In this document: positions 15,223 through 25,100 of the stretch, in pieces
Position numbering within the stretch: the stretch's first letter is position 1
How the letters are laid out: each line of letters starts with the position of its first letter
Assembly: GCA_002364615.1 (NCBI GenBank)
Contig: DEYP01000025.1
Location: 310,001-374,000, forward strand
Direction of reading: 5' to 3'
DNA: 64,000 nucleotides
Source of the DNA: Arsukibacterium sp. UBA3155
Lineage (GTDB): Bacteria > Pseudomonadota > Gammaproteobacteria > Enterobacterales > Alteromonadaceae
The notes under the pieces: generated by a model
Database searches by the model: none
Told to the model about the DNA's origin: nothing
Seen by the model: only the letters and a program-made list of their open reading frames with translations
Translations under genes and position numbers: made by a program

Positions 15223-16971
15223 ATGCAGCAAAAAAGCCTGTCCCGCAATCTGCTTACCAAGGTGTTGTCAGTCTATTTTATTCTGACGTTAATTGTTACT
15301 CTCGCGCAGATTGTGGCAGAGTATTACAATACAAAAAACTTAATTAACAGTGACTTAGAAACACTTCAGCAGACTTTTTCAGGCAGCTTAACCCGGGCAA
15401 TCTGGGAGCTGAACACGCCACAAGCGCTTATAATTGCCGATGGATTGCTGTCTATACCGGCAGTAGAAGGTATTGTGGTGCGGGACGACAGCGGTGCGGT
15501 TATTACTCAGTTAGGCCGCTACATTGATGTTAAAGAACGGTTTAGCAGCCAGTTAGTCCGCGAAGGGGTGCGACTAACGGAGCAACAATCCGGCATTTTC
15601 GGTTACACCTTTCCGCTTATTTTTGAGTTTTCCGGCCGGGCTACCCAGGTAGGCGATGTTACGCTGTTTTCCAGCCGTGCAGTGGTTATTGACCGGATTA
15701 AAGTCGGTATTTATTTTCTGATTGGCAATGCCATGCTGAAAACCACCTTCCTGATTATTCTGTTTTTAATGGCGTTTCGAAAACAACTTACCGAGCCGCT
15801 GGCCGATATCAGCCGGCAAATTGAAGATCTGGAGCTTGATCAACTCGATGGTGCCCGGGTCGATGTCGATAAAAGCCAGTCTTCTGAACTAACACTGATG
15901 GCAGACGCCTACAACCGGTTGATCAACCGGGTTCAGGACTACAAAGCACAGCTTGGCAATACCCAGAAGCAATTGCTAACCTCAAATGAAAAACTGGACC
16001 AGCAAAACCTGTTACTGGAGCAGGAAGTAGCCCGCAAAACTTCAGGCCTTAGTCAGGCGATGATGGACTTGCAGCAACAGAAACAGGAACTGGAACTAAA
16101 GCAGCAAAGCTTACGCGAAGAAATTGAGCGCCGCCGTCACACCGAAGAGGCGTTGCGTAGCAAGCAAACTGAGCTGGAACAGCTGGTTGACCATTTAAAT
16201 CAGGCTCAGGACCGGTTAGTCCAGTCAGAAAAAATGGCGGCATTAGGTGGTCTGGTAGCCGGTATTACCCATGAAGTGAATACCCCGGTTGGCATCGGTG
16301 TCACGGCCACCAGCTTTCTGGCCGAAAAGCTTTCTAGCCTGCAACACGCCTTTAACGATAAATCACTGACCTCAAAAACACTGGAGGCGTTTATTAATGA
16401 AGCACTTCAGGGTACCGATTTATTACAATCTAACTTAAGCCGGGCGTCTGAACTGATCGCCAGCTTTAAACAAATTGCGGTTGATCAGGCCAGTGAAGCG
16501 ATTCGCACCATTAATCTGGCCGAATATATTAATGAAGTGATCCGTTCGTTGCAGCCTAACTTTAAAAAGACCCAGCATCAGATAGAAGTAAACTGCCCCG
16601 ATAACATTATTCTGCGTTGTCCGGCCGGCGCGATCTCACAGATTTTCACCAACTTACTGATGAATTCCCTTATTCACGGCTTTGAAAATATGAAAGAGGG
16701 TTTGATCCGGATCACCGTGCTGGACGAAGACAACAATGTTGATATCCGCTTTACGGACAACGGCAAAGGCTTAGCGCCAGAGCAGTTGGAGAAATTGTTT
16801 CATCCGTTCTTTACCACCAAACGCGAACAGGGCGGTAGTGGCCTGGGTACGCATATTACGTACAATCTGGTACGCCAGACCTTGGGCGGTAGTATAGCGG
16901 TAAGCAGTGAGCCGGGCCAGGGCTTGCACTACCATATTCGCTTCCCAAAAAACCTGAAACTCGACGGCTGA
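15223..16971 (+). CDS. membrane sensor histidine kinase
   Basis: 582 residues. Transmembrane helices lie at about 13-33 and 162-185, flanking a periplasmic sensor of about 130 residues. A HAMP-like linker follows, then a long coiled coil (about 235-335). The phospho-accepting His is H350 in GITHEVNTPVG, and the ATPase domain shows the N-box NLLMNSLIHG, DNGKGLAPEQ and GGSGLGTHITYNLV. The H-box differs from the common HEIRTP form and resembles coiled-coil kinases that act on separate receiver proteins. It is divergent from the response regulator, CheC-like and cyclase operon, with which it probably forms a pathway. Confidence 0.93.
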   Translation: MQQKSLSRNLLTKVLSVYFILTLIVTLAQIVAEYYNTKNLINSDLETLQQTFSGSLTRAIWELNTPQALIIADGLLSIPAVEGIVVRDDSGAVITQLGRYIDVKERFSSQLVREGVRLTEQQSGIFGYTFPLIFEFSGRATQVGDVTLFSSRAVVIDRIKVGIYFLIGNAMLKTTFLIILFLMAFRKQLTEPLADISRQIEDLELDQLDGARVDVDKSQSSELTLMADAYNRLINRVQDYKAQLGNTQKQLLTSNEKLDQQNLLLEQEVARKTSGLSQAMMDLQQQKQELELKQQSLREEIERRRHTEEALRSKQTELEQLVDHLNQAQDRLVQSEKMAALGGLVAGITHEVNTPVGIGVTATSFLAEKLSSLQHAFNDKSLTSKTLEAFINEALQGTDLLQSNLSRASELIASFKQIAVDQASEAIRTINLAEYINEVIRSLQPNFKKTQHQIEVNCPDNIILRCPAGAISQIFTNLLMNSLIHGFENMKEGLIRITVLDEDNNVDIRFTDNGKGLAPEQLEKLFHPFFTTKREQGGSGLGTHITYNLVRQTLGGSIAVSSEPGQGLHYHIRFPKNLKLDG

Positions 16972-17016
16972 TCCGCGTTATACTCGCCAGCTTGTTAAAA
17001 GAAGGACAGGTTTTTT

Positions 17017-17922
17017 ATGTGGTTTAAAAATATCCGGGTTTATAAATTAAGTGCCCCGCTAAGCACTGATCCGCAGCAACTGGAAAATGCCCTGGCTGAG
17101 TTTAAGTTTGCCCCCTGCACCGGCCAGGAAGCGGTTAAAACCGGTTTTAGTTTTCCGCTGCATGCCAGCATTAAGCAATACTGCCATCCGATGGCTCAGG
17201 GCTGGTTATTTGCCGTAAAACGTCAGGAAAAAGTATTACCGGCGGCAGTGATAAACGAAGAGTTGCAACCAAAAATTGACGCCATGGCTGCTGAGCAGGG
17301 ACGGCCACTGAGTCGCAAAGAAAAACAAAGCTTAAAAGAAGAGTTAATCCAGACGTTGTTGCCCCGGGCATTCAGCCGCTCTACCCTTACCCATGGCTAC
17401 TACGATGCGGAGCATAACTGGCTGGTGATTAATACCGGCGGTGCCGGTAAAGCGGAAGACATTCTGGCGCTGTTACGCAAAGCTCTGGGCTCGTTACCGG
17501 CGCTACCCTGGCTGGATAACCATAAGTTAAACTCACATTTGCAATTATGGCTACAGAATCAGGCACTGCCGGAAGGTTTCACGCTGGGTAATGATGCTGA
17601 GCTTAAAGCGCCTGATGAAGAAGGTGCCAAAGTTAAATTTACTAATCACCTGCTAAGCGCAGATGACGTACAAAGTCATTTGCAGGATAAGCTGGTGACA
17701 AAAATTGCCTTACAACAACCTGAAGGGTTAAGCCTGCATGTCAGTGATGATAGCAGTATTAAAGGCATTAAATACCATGAGCTGCTTACCGGCCAGAACG
17801 AAGAAATGGGCTGGGAAGATTTAAGCCTGCGACTCGATGCGGATTTATTATTGATGAGCAGCAGTCTGAACCAGGCTTTGCAAGCCATTGCCGTTCGGTT
17901 ACAGACTGCACAAAGCGAGTAG
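17017..17922 (+). CDS. rdgC: recombination-associated protein RdgC
   Basis: 301 residues, standard length, starting MWFKNIRVYKL as in enteric RdgC. It is a ring-forming, sequence-nonspecific DNA-binding protein that limits RecA filament activity and is associated with the nucleoid. Family features include the basic LSRKEKQSLKEEL helix and the C-terminal LRLDADLLLMS region. AGAAGGACAG provides a ribosome-binding site. It lies on the strand of the upstream kinase but appears functionally separate. Confidence 0.96.
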   Translation: MWFKNIRVYKLSAPLSTDPQQLENALAEFKFAPCTGQEAVKTGFSFPLHASIKQYCHPMAQGWLFAVKRQEKVLPAAVINEELQPKIDAMAAEQGRPLSRKEKQSLKEELIQTLLPRAFSRSTLTHGYYDAEHNWLVINTGGAGKAEDILALLRKALGSLPALPWLDNHKLNSHLQLWLQNQALPEGFTLGNDAELKAPDEEGAKVKFTNHLLSADDVQSHLQDKLVTKIALQQPEGLSLHVSDDSSIKGIKYHELLTGQNEEMGWEDLSLRLDADLLLMSSSLNQALQAIAVRLQTAQSE

Positions 17923-17960
17923 CTAGCGACCAGCGAGCTGCTGCGGACATTGCGCTGGCG

Positions 17961-18797
17961 CTATTGAAACAGCGCCCGCACATCCTGATAGCAACCGGCA
18001 ATTTCCGGTTGCTGCATAAACTCAGGCACCGGCACCAGCTCCTGCGTGACGTAGTTAGCCAGCAGGGCCTGAGCCTGCTCAGGTGCATAGTAATTACGGT
18101 TAATAGCGGCCAGCCGGATAAAGTCTGTATAGCCAGGCACCAGTTCACTTTGCGGCTTTCGCCAGTGCTCTACCACCGGCATAAACTCCTCACCAAAACC
18201 CCAGCTTTTAATTATTTTCAAACCTACTATGGCCGCAATTTTATCAATTAATACCTGCATAAATGCCGGATGGCCAAAAACATCAGGATGACGTTCGGCT
18301 TCAATCAGCACCGGTAAGGCCCCTATATTATGGATCAGGGCTGCCAGCGCCATAACATCGGTATTCAGCTTACAGGTGCGATGGCGCGCTTTATAAAACT
18401 GCAGACAGGCTACCGCCACACTGGCCGTTTGCACACTGTCTCGCCACAATCTGTCCAGTTGCTGCTGAACCTGCTTGTGCTGAGACACAAACAACTGCTC
18501 CATGGCCATCGCGATGGCGATATTTTTTATCTGGCTCAAGCCAATCCGGGTCACCGCCTGATTTAAACTGTTTACCTGAATAGAGCGTCCCATAAAAGCA
18601 CTGTTGGCAACTTTGATCATTCTGGCTGACAACGCCGGATCCTGACTAATCACATCAGCCATTTGCTGCAAACTGATTTGCGGGTCGTCGGCACGCTCAC
18701 GAACCTTTAGCGCAATATCGGGTAACGTTGGCAATACCAGTCGGTCTGAGCGTATTTTCTCTTCCAGAATAATTAATAAAGCACGTTGTGCACTCAT
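17961..18797 (-). CDS. HDOD domain protein
   Basis: 278 residues dominated by an HDOD domain (about 20-220), a relative of HD phosphohydrolases that usually lacks full catalytic metal sites. Recognisable stretches are LPTLPDIALKVRE, ISQDPALSARMIKVANSAF and the INSLNQAV-type helix. Such proteins act in signal transduction, often next to two-component or c-di-GMP genes. It follows the hybrid kinase by 18 bases on the same strand, so the two are probably co-transcribed. Its partner is unknown. Confidence 0.9.
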   Translation of the reverse strand: MSAQRALLIILEEKIRSDRLVLPTLPDIALKVRERADDPQISLQQMADVISQDPALSARMIKVANSAFMGRSIQVNSLNQAVTRIGLSQIKNIAIAMAMEQLFVSQHKQVQQQLDRLWRDSVQTASVAVACLQFYKARHRTCKLNTDVMALAALIHNIGALPVLIEAERHPDVFGHPAFMQVLIDKIAAIVGLKIIKSWGFGEEFMPVVEHWRKPQSELVPGYTDFIRLAAINRNYYAPEQAQALLANYVTQELVPVPEFMQQPEIAGCYQDVRALFQ

Positions 18798-18815
18798 CGG
18801 CGCCCCCGTCAGTGG

Positions 18816-21470
18816 TTAATACTCAATTTGGTTAATTTGTGGTGGTTGCGCAATATGATCGGTTAACTGACGCAATAACGTGGCAATGGCAGCAGGCTCT
18901 GTGGTTATCGCCTGTTCTATCTCTCCTGCCAACAGGGTCACTTGTGGATAGCCCATACTGCCGGCGCTACCTTTGAGGCTGTGGGCAGCAAAACGCAATG
19001 CCGCCCAGTCTTCAGCTTGAAAGTGCTGTTGTAATTCTGCTAACAATCCGGGCAACTGCATGCCAAACTGCTGCTTTAATGCCTGCATTTGCGGATCCTG
19101 ATCTAACCGCACTAACCATTCATCTTCCGTATTTTTACGAACATTAGCAAAACGATTCAGTATCGCTAAAAACTCACTCTGGACCACCGGCTTTCCTAAT
19201 AATGCCTGACAACCAGCTCGTTTATAACGCTCGACATCCTCACTCATCACGTTGGCGGTGACGGCGATAATCGGCACTTCTATGCCGGCATGCCGAATAA
19301 GCCGGGTAGCTTCCTCGCCCCCCATTAGCGGCATTTGCATATCCATAAATACCAGATCGAAATCATCCTGTAACGCCCGTTCAACCGCTTTGTGGCCATT
19401 ATCCACCACCACCACGGTTACCTTACTTTTCTCTAATAATAGTTTAAGCAGCAGCTGGTTATCCGGATTATCCTCTGCTACCAGTACCCGGATTGAACTG
19501 TCACTGGCTAAAACACTACTGCCCGGTGATTGCTTTTGCGAAGGTTGATAGTCACTTACCAACTCAATGTCCTGCTGCTGACAATGCAAAATTACTTCAA
19601 AGCAGCTACCAATTCCTTTGACACTTTCAACCTGGATATCGCCGCCCATCTGCTCCATTAACTTTTTCGAGATCACCAATCCCAGGCCGGTACCACCAAA
19701 ATGGCGGGTTACCGTGGCATCTGCCTGGACAAAGGGCCGGAAAATGCGGGCCAGCTCTTCTTCACTCATTCCTATACCGGTATCTTTTACCTTAATGGAT
19801 AGCTGCCTCGCCAGCTGATCATAGTTAACCTGAAAAACCACTTTGCCTTTCTGCGTAAATTTGACAGCGTTGCTGCTGAGGTTAAGCAGTACCTGGCGAA
19901 AACGCAGACTATCGCTCATCAGATATTTGGGTAGCGGGAAATGCCACTTCAGCTGGCAGGTTAAACCTTTACTTTGTGCCTGCTCCGATGCCAGCTGATA
20001 AATATCATCAATGGTGGCAAGGCAATCAAATTGCTCGCGCTCCAATTCAAGTTTATCGGCTTCAATTTTTGATAAATCTAAAATATCGTTGATCAGACCA
20101 AGCAGATGGTCACCACTTTTTAACACCCGTTTTAAGTAGTCCTGCCGTTTATCGGGATCGTTTTCCTGCAATGCCTGCTCACTAAAACCAATAATCGCCG
20201 TAAGCGGAGTGCGGATCTCATGACTCATATTTGCCAGAAAAACGCTTTTTAAGCGGTTAGCCTGTTCTGCCGTTTCCCGGGCTAAAATCAGCTCCTGATT
20301 CGCACCAGCCAAATCATCGTTGGCACGGGCCAGGTCCTGAGTTCGACGCAGCACTTTGTCTTCCAGCTGCTGCTTATAAGCTCGCTCCCGCTCACGGTAA
20401 ACCCGTAACTGGCGTACCATCACATTAAAAGCCGCAAACATGTCACCGAGTTCATCCTGCTTTTTCACTTCAAGCAATACCGACAAGTCACCACGTCCGA
20501 CCGCTGTTTTTGCTGCTGTAAGCTGTTTGACCGGGCTAAAAATATGCTTAATTAACAACCAATAAACTAACAGCGGTAATAGCAGGCATACCAAAACCAT
20601 CAGCAACACTAATACCCGTGACAACCAACGTTGCTGGCCATGCAGTTGGGCGGGGTCCAGCCCATACAGCAATTGATAATTACCCGGTAAAGGTGCCCCC
20701 AATAACTCACGGTACTGGCCAAGTAACAACACACTCTGCAGGCTGTCGGCAGCAATACTTTGCTGGATTTGCCTGAAATTTGTTGGCGCAAACGCACTGT
20801 TAATCAACACCGGTTCGGCAGCATAAGCAATATTAGCCGTTTTACTAATCATCAGGTTGACACTGTTACTGGTGTAAGGAGAGTTAACAATAGTCTCAAG
20901 TAAATCCGGGCTGACCATAATCACCAGATAACCCCATAAGCGGCGTGATTCGGTAATAGAGCTGAGGTAAAGCTTTTTGGCAAAATACAATTTTCGTTCG
21001 CGACTCCCCGGTAACAGCGCCAGAAAATAGCCCTGATCATCAATCATGGCTTGTAGCGGTGAAAAGTACTCATTTCGAAAGCGGTTAGGTACCGCAATCG
21101 TATCGGTGATCTCGGGCAGATGCAGCGCATATTCGCCATTAAGTTGCACCAGCTTAATGGCTTCAATATTGGGGTGCTCTGCCGAAAAACGCTGCCAGTA
21201 ACTGAGCAGTGGTGTCAGTAAGGCACTATCATTGGTTTGCAGGTAATGATGTAAATTGGGGTTAAGCGCCAGCATTTGCAGTCGCGTTTGCTGGGTACTG
21301 ATAAAATCATGTAATTGTTGCTGATGAGCAGCCAACGCGCTGCGCACCTGATAGAAGGTTTGTTGCTGCATATAGCGCTGACTGTATTGATAGGCCAGGT
21401 AGCCAAACAATAGCACCGGTAGCACCAGCAATGGCAACATGTAGGCAACCAGCGTTTCTCTTAACCTCAT
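18816..21470 (-). CDS. hybrid sensor histidine kinase/response regulator with HPt domain
   Basis: About 884 residues from MRLRETLVAYML (the frame is open for 26 more codons, to 21548). Counted from the longer form: transmembrane helices at about 36-55 and 310-334 flank a periplasmic sensor. HAMP lies at about 335-385. HisKA carries H443 in ANMSHEIRTP. The ATPase domain carries LSSNAVKFTQKG and GGTGLGLVISKKL. The receiver has D736 in VFMDMQMP, and the HPt domain has H856 in AAHSLKGSAG. The whole His-Asp-His relay is thus in one protein, as in BarA/ArcB-type kinases. The output regulator is not encoded nearby. The downstream HDOD gene is probably co-expressed. Confidence 0.93.
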   Translation of the reverse strand: MRLRETLVAYMLPLLVLPVLLFGYLAYQYSQRYMQQQTFYQVRSALAAHQQQLHDFISTQQTRLQMLALNPNLHHYLQTNDSALLTPLLSYWQRFSAEHPNIEAIKLVQLNGEYALHLPEITDTIAVPNRFRNEYFSPLQAMIDDQGYFLALLPGSRERKLYFAKKLYLSSITESRRLWGYLVIMVSPDLLETIVNSPYTSNSVNLMISKTANIAYAAEPVLINSAFAPTNFRQIQQSIAADSLQSVLLLGQYRELLGAPLPGNYQLLYGLDPAQLHGQQRWLSRVLVLLMVLVCLLLPLLVYWLLIKHIFSPVKQLTAAKTAVGRGDLSVLLEVKKQDELGDMFAAFNVMVRQLRVYRERERAYKQQLEDKVLRRTQDLARANDDLAGANQELILARETAEQANRLKSVFLANMSHEIRTPLTAIIGFSEQALQENDPDKRQDYLKRVLKSGDHLLGLINDILDLSKIEADKLELEREQFDCLATIDDIYQLASEQAQSKGLTCQLKWHFPLPKYLMSDSLRFRQVLLNLSSNAVKFTQKGKVVFQVNYDQLARQLSIKVKDTGIGMSEEELARIFRPFVQADATVTRHFGGTGLGLVISKKLMEQMGGDIQVESVKGIGSCFEVILHCQQQDIELVSDYQPSQKQSPGSSVLASDSSIRVLVAEDNPDNQLLLKLLLEKSKVTVVVVDNGHKAVERALQDDFDLVFMDMQMPLMGGEEATRLIRHAGIEVPIIAVTANVMSEDVERYKRAGCQALLGKPVVQSEFLAILNRFANVRKNTEDEWLVRLDQDPQMQALKQQFGMQLPGLLAELQQHFQAEDWAALRFAAHSLKGSAGSMGYPQVTLLAGEIEQAITTEPAAIATLLRQLTDHIAQPPQINQIEY

Positions 21471-21569
21471 AACTGCACGAGCCTGATCTGCACTTTTAAC
21501 AATGTCGGTAGCCACAGCATAACCAGCTAACTGACTGGCTACAAGCATATTGACACAAAGGTCTGCTAA

Positions 21570-24002
21570 TCAGGCCGCGGCGTTATGCTGGCGGCTATTG
21601 TCGCTACTGACAAACCGGTTCAGCAGCGCAGGCAAAATGGTGAGGTCGGTGATCAGTGCCATTAACATGGCAGCCGCGGTCAACACCCCAAAATAGACAC
21701 TGGGTAGAAAATCCGAAAAACCAAACACGGCAAAGCCGGCAGCGATGATCACCGACGTAAATACAATGGCCATACCGGTATGACCGAATGTCGCCTCAAG
21801 GGCACCGCCAGCCGGCTGCTGCAGGTAATTGTGAATAAAATGAATGGTATCATCCACGGCAATCCCCATCGCAATGGCGGCAATAGTAATGGTCATTAAA
21901 TCAAGGGGAATATTCAGCCAGCCAATTAAACCAAGAATGCCCAGCGTGGTCAGGACATTGGGAATAAGTGCAATTAAAGCAATTTTAACCGAGCGAAAAA
22001 TGACCAACAGCATTAATCCCAGTGCCAGATACACCAGCCCTAACGTGGTTACCTGTGAGTCAAACAGCCGCGATAAAATATCCTGGTACAGCACAAACAA
22101 GTTGGTCAGCTTATAGTCTTGCTCTGCCAGACCCACTGTTTGTAGATCCTGATGCAGTTGTTGCATGAACTGTTCACGGTTTAAATTAACCGTTGTATCC
22201 TGGATCCGGGTGGCAATCCGCACCTGGCTGGGCGAGTCAGCCAGATAGGCACCAACCAGCTGATCGGTAACTTTGCTGCTTAGCATCTCGTATATAGTAT
22301 CCAGCTCATATTCAGTCAGCGGCTTATCGTCGTTTAACTGCCTGGCCAGCGTGGTGAAATTAATCAGTGACGTGACACTACCGCTGGCTTCAAAAGCATC
22401 GACAGCGGCGTGGGCCAGATGTAACTGATTAAGCTGGTCCGCTGCAATTACAAGATCTGGTTTGGCTTGCGTCGGGTCAAGGGTTATCACAATATCCAGC
22501 GGAGTAGAACCACCGAATTGCTGATCAATAAAAGCCAGTTCCTGGTGTACCTGAGTGTCTTTGGCAAAGTAGTTGATAAAACTGTTTTCTACATTCAGCC
22601 GGCTAATCCCGGTTGCCAGACCACAGAATATCGCCACTATCAGCAGGATAACCGGGTAGGGGCGGCGTTTTACCATGCCGGCAGCCTGTTGCAGCGCGCT
22701 GGCTAACCAGTCAAAATCTTTAGTTTCAGGACGGGCTTTCAGGAAGCTCAGCAAAGCCGGAAACAACAGTAAACTAACACTCATGGTGATCAGCATGGCT
22801 ATCAGCATCATAAAACCGAAATCGACCACCGGCTGAATACCACTGAAAATCAGCGAGCCAAAGCCAACCGACGTGGTCAGGGTGGCGTAAAAACAAGGCG
22901 AAATTTTTTGCGCCAACATGCCGGCAACCCGTTGTTGCTGGGTAAACTCTGGCTGATCCCGGGCAATCTCCCGGTATGCACCGAGTAAATGGATCATCAC
23001 CGCCAAGGTCAGAATTAACTGCAAGGCAATAAAGTTTGCGGAAATAACCGTGGTGCGGATATCCAGTAAGCCAAATAAGCCACAGGTCAACAGCACACTA
23101 ACGCTGCAACTGAGCAATGGAAAAAACACTCCACGCCAGCTGCGGTAGATGATCAATAGTAACACGGCAATAATTAGCCCTATCGCTATACCAAAGCTGG
23201 TTAAATCACTTTTAATCATATCAACCAGATGCTGACCTACCACATAAGCCCCACCGACATAGGTTGCAGCGCGCTCGCTAACCTGCCGGTTAAACTGTTC
23301 AATCTGCTCTATTTCCTGCTGCCGTTGTTTCATCAAGCGCTGGCGGATCGGGTCTGCAGCTTGTTTTAATTGTTCAAGCTCATGCTGCTCTGCAGCTGTT
23401 AGCTCCCGGCTCAATGTGTGCTGCTGAATACTCAGGATCTGTCGCTCAAGCTCCGTTAGCTCTGGATCGGCTTTAAAAACAACCTGAATACCGGCAGCCG
23501 TTTGTGCTTTATTTAGCAGTAAGTCGGTAAAAATCGGATGACCGGTTAGCAGCTGACGCATCTGCGCTGGCGAATATTGCTGTTGTTGCCAGGTCAGGCT
23601 TGCAACATCAGCACCAGAGGTAAAGGCACTGGCGTCGCTTAGCAGTGGCACCGTCAGCATTGAAGTAACCGAGCTTACCCGTTCAAGCGTGGCGTAATCA
23701 GCACTTAGTGCTGTAATGTCAGCAAAGGTTTGTTCAGCGAACAGCTCGCCGTCTTCAGGCTGATAAGCAACCAGAATAAACTCATCCGGTGAAAAACGCT
23801 GATTTGCCAGCTGGCTTTCAATATAAAGCGCATTGTTCTTCACCAGCAGAGTTTCGGCCGAGGCGTCTATCCGAAACTGGCTTAAAAAAGCCGTTGCCAT
23901 TGCAACCAGGCCAATAAACAGAATGATAATAGCCCAGCGTAACTGGACAATTGTGTGGGCCAGCCAGCTGATATAGCCGCTTTGCTTATTCTGGTTTGAC
24001 AT
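21570..24002 (-). CDS. RND family permease of the HAE3/MMPL type
   Basis: 810 residues with one N-terminal transmembrane helix (about 20-40), a large periplasmic domain, a five-helix bundle (about 265-420), a second helix near 450, a second periplasmic domain and a final bundle (about 640-800). The signature AIGMGIAVDDTIHFIHN-type segment is present. HAE3 proteins are inner-membrane transporters of lipids or hydrophobic compounds and, unlike AcrB, usually have no adaptor. The preceding mlaA-like gene overlaps its start by 17 bases, so the two are translationally coupled. This points to outer-membrane lipid trafficking. Confidence 0.9.
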   Translation of the reverse strand: MSNQNKQSGYISWLAHTIVQLRWAIIILFIGLVAMATAFLSQFRIDASAETLLVKNNALYIESQLANQRFSPDEFILVAYQPEDGELFAEQTFADITALSADYATLERVSSVTSMLTVPLLSDASAFTSGADVASLTWQQQQYSPAQMRQLLTGHPIFTDLLLNKAQTAAGIQVVFKADPELTELERQILSIQQHTLSRELTAAEQHELEQLKQAADPIRQRLMKQRQQEIEQIEQFNRQVSERAATYVGGAYVVGQHLVDMIKSDLTSFGIAIGLIIAVLLLIIYRSWRGVFFPLLSCSVSVLLTCGLFGLLDIRTTVISANFIALQLILTLAVMIHLLGAYREIARDQPEFTQQQRVAGMLAQKISPCFYATLTTSVGFGSLIFSGIQPVVDFGFMMLIAMLITMSVSLLLFPALLSFLKARPETKDFDWLASALQQAAGMVKRRPYPVILLIVAIFCGLATGISRLNVENSFINYFAKDTQVHQELAFIDQQFGGSTPLDIVITLDPTQAKPDLVIAADQLNQLHLAHAAVDAFEASGSVTSLINFTTLARQLNDDKPLTEYELDTIYEMLSSKVTDQLVGAYLADSPSQVRIATRIQDTTVNLNREQFMQQLHQDLQTVGLAEQDYKLTNLFVLYQDILSRLFDSQVTTLGLVYLALGLMLLVIFRSVKIALIALIPNVLTTLGILGLIGWLNIPLDLMTITIAAIAMGIAVDDTIHFIHNYLQQPAGGALEATFGHTGMAIVFTSVIIAAGFAVFGFSDFLPSVYFGVLTAAAMLMALITDLTILPALLNRFVSSDNSRQHNAAA

Positions 24003-24891
24003 AAGCTTCGTCCCTTTTCAGCCCTTGTAAATGTTGGTTGCGAAAATACAGGTAGGGATCGTCGGCCTGTTTATATAAAGTCTGGTATAAGTCAGCGCGA
24101 TCAGAAAAACTGTTTATCACATTAATGCCCTGCAGATAATATAAATCCGGGGTGTCGACCAACTGATTCAGCGGATGAATAAACGCCTCGCCCAGCACCG
24201 AAGTAGCACCACGTACATCGCTCTGGCCCAGAATAGGTAACACCAGATAGGGCCCGTTGCCTACCTGATAATGGCTTAAGGTATCGGCAATACTTTGTTT
24301 TGCTTTAGGTATCTCAAACCAGGCAGTGGCCGGATCGAACAAGCCAAGAATGCCGATAGTGGAGTTAATGACAAAGCGGCCTAAATTGCTGCCGGCCTCT
24401 TTAAAGTCACCGCTTAAGGTATTATTAAGCAGGTTCAGCGGCTCGCGGATATTTGAAAAAGCATTACTGACTTTATCGCGCACCATCGCCGGGACTACCG
24501 TCTCATAACCTTTGGCCAGAGGGATCAGGGCATAGGTATAAGACACATGATTAAAACTAAACACCGCGCGGTTCCAGCCTTCCAGCGGATCGTAATACAA
24601 CTGAGCAGGTTCAGCGTCACCAGTGGCTGTGACGTCTGCTGCCCGCTCCATATCAACCACCGTCGGTTCAAGCTCCAGCGTACCCTGCGAGGTTTCTATG
24701 CTGGTTGGCTGGCCGGCACTTAATTGCTCAGCGGCTGTCGGTACACTATCGTCAGCGGAAGCACTGTCTGTTTTCGTTTCAGTGGCAGTGGCATTGCTAT
24801 GGTCTGCTGCACTGGCAGCCAGTTCAGGTTTTGCAGCACAACCCGTTAGGGCGAATACCAGCAGCCAGATAAGGGTATAACGATGGTTCAT
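23986..24891 (-). CDS. MlaA/VacJ family outer-membrane lipoprotein
   Basis: 301 residues from MNHRYTLIWLL. A lipobox LTGC follows a short hydrophobic signal, and GGAGTAACAGG lies directly before the ATG. The 30 extra upstream codons of the open frame are not credible. A Thr/Ala/Glu-rich linker (about 20-95) precedes the MlaA domain with DPLEGWNRAVFSFN and the RDKVSNAFSNIREP stretch. In enteric bacteria MlaA removes phospholipids from the outer leaflet and works with MlaBCDEF. Here it is coupled to an RND permease instead, an arrangement seen in other gammaproteobacteria. The long low-complexity linker is unusual compared with the compact E. coli protein. Confidence 0.93.
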   Translation of the reverse strand: MNHRYTLIWLLVFALTGCAAKPELAASAADHSNATATETKTDSASADDSVPTAAEQLSAGQPTSIETSQGTLELEPTVVDMERAADVTATGDAEPAQLYYDPLEGWNRAVFSFNHVSYTYALIPLAKGYETVVPAMVRDKVSNAFSNIREPLNLLNNTLSGDFKEAGSNLGRFVINSTIGILGLFDPATAWFEIPKAKQSIADTLSHYQVGNGPYLVLPILGQSDVRGATSVLGEAFIHPLNQLVDTPDLYYLQGINVINSFSDRADLYQTLYKQADDPYLYFRNQHLQGLKRDEAYVKPE

Positions 24892-24967
24892 CCTGTTACT
24901 CCGTATAAACTTAACTGCAGACGCCCGCTTGCGCCCCAAATCAAAACAGCAGCATAACATGATAAAC

Positions 24968-24991
24968 AAAAAAGGCGCCAAGGCGCCTTTT
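24968..24991. terminator. bidirectional terminator after guaA
   Basis: GGCGCC, AA, GGCGCC is flanked by AAAAAA on the left and TTTT on the right, so it works in either direction. It lies 110 bases past the guaA stop and before the mlaA start. Confidence 0.75.
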
Positions 24992-25100
24992 AAAATAAAT
25001 TTAACATTAACATTACCTAAAATAATGTTTGATCAGCTCCGGGAGCATACAATAAAACAGTTTTGGCTATGGATTTGGTGCTATAGCAAAGCCGCCAAAA

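Noticed and set aside
18816-21548. Longer start for the hybrid kinase
   Set aside because: The 26 extra residues precede a normal positively charged start (MRLRETL) directly before the first membrane helix. Neither start has a clear ribosome-binding site, so the choice is tentative.
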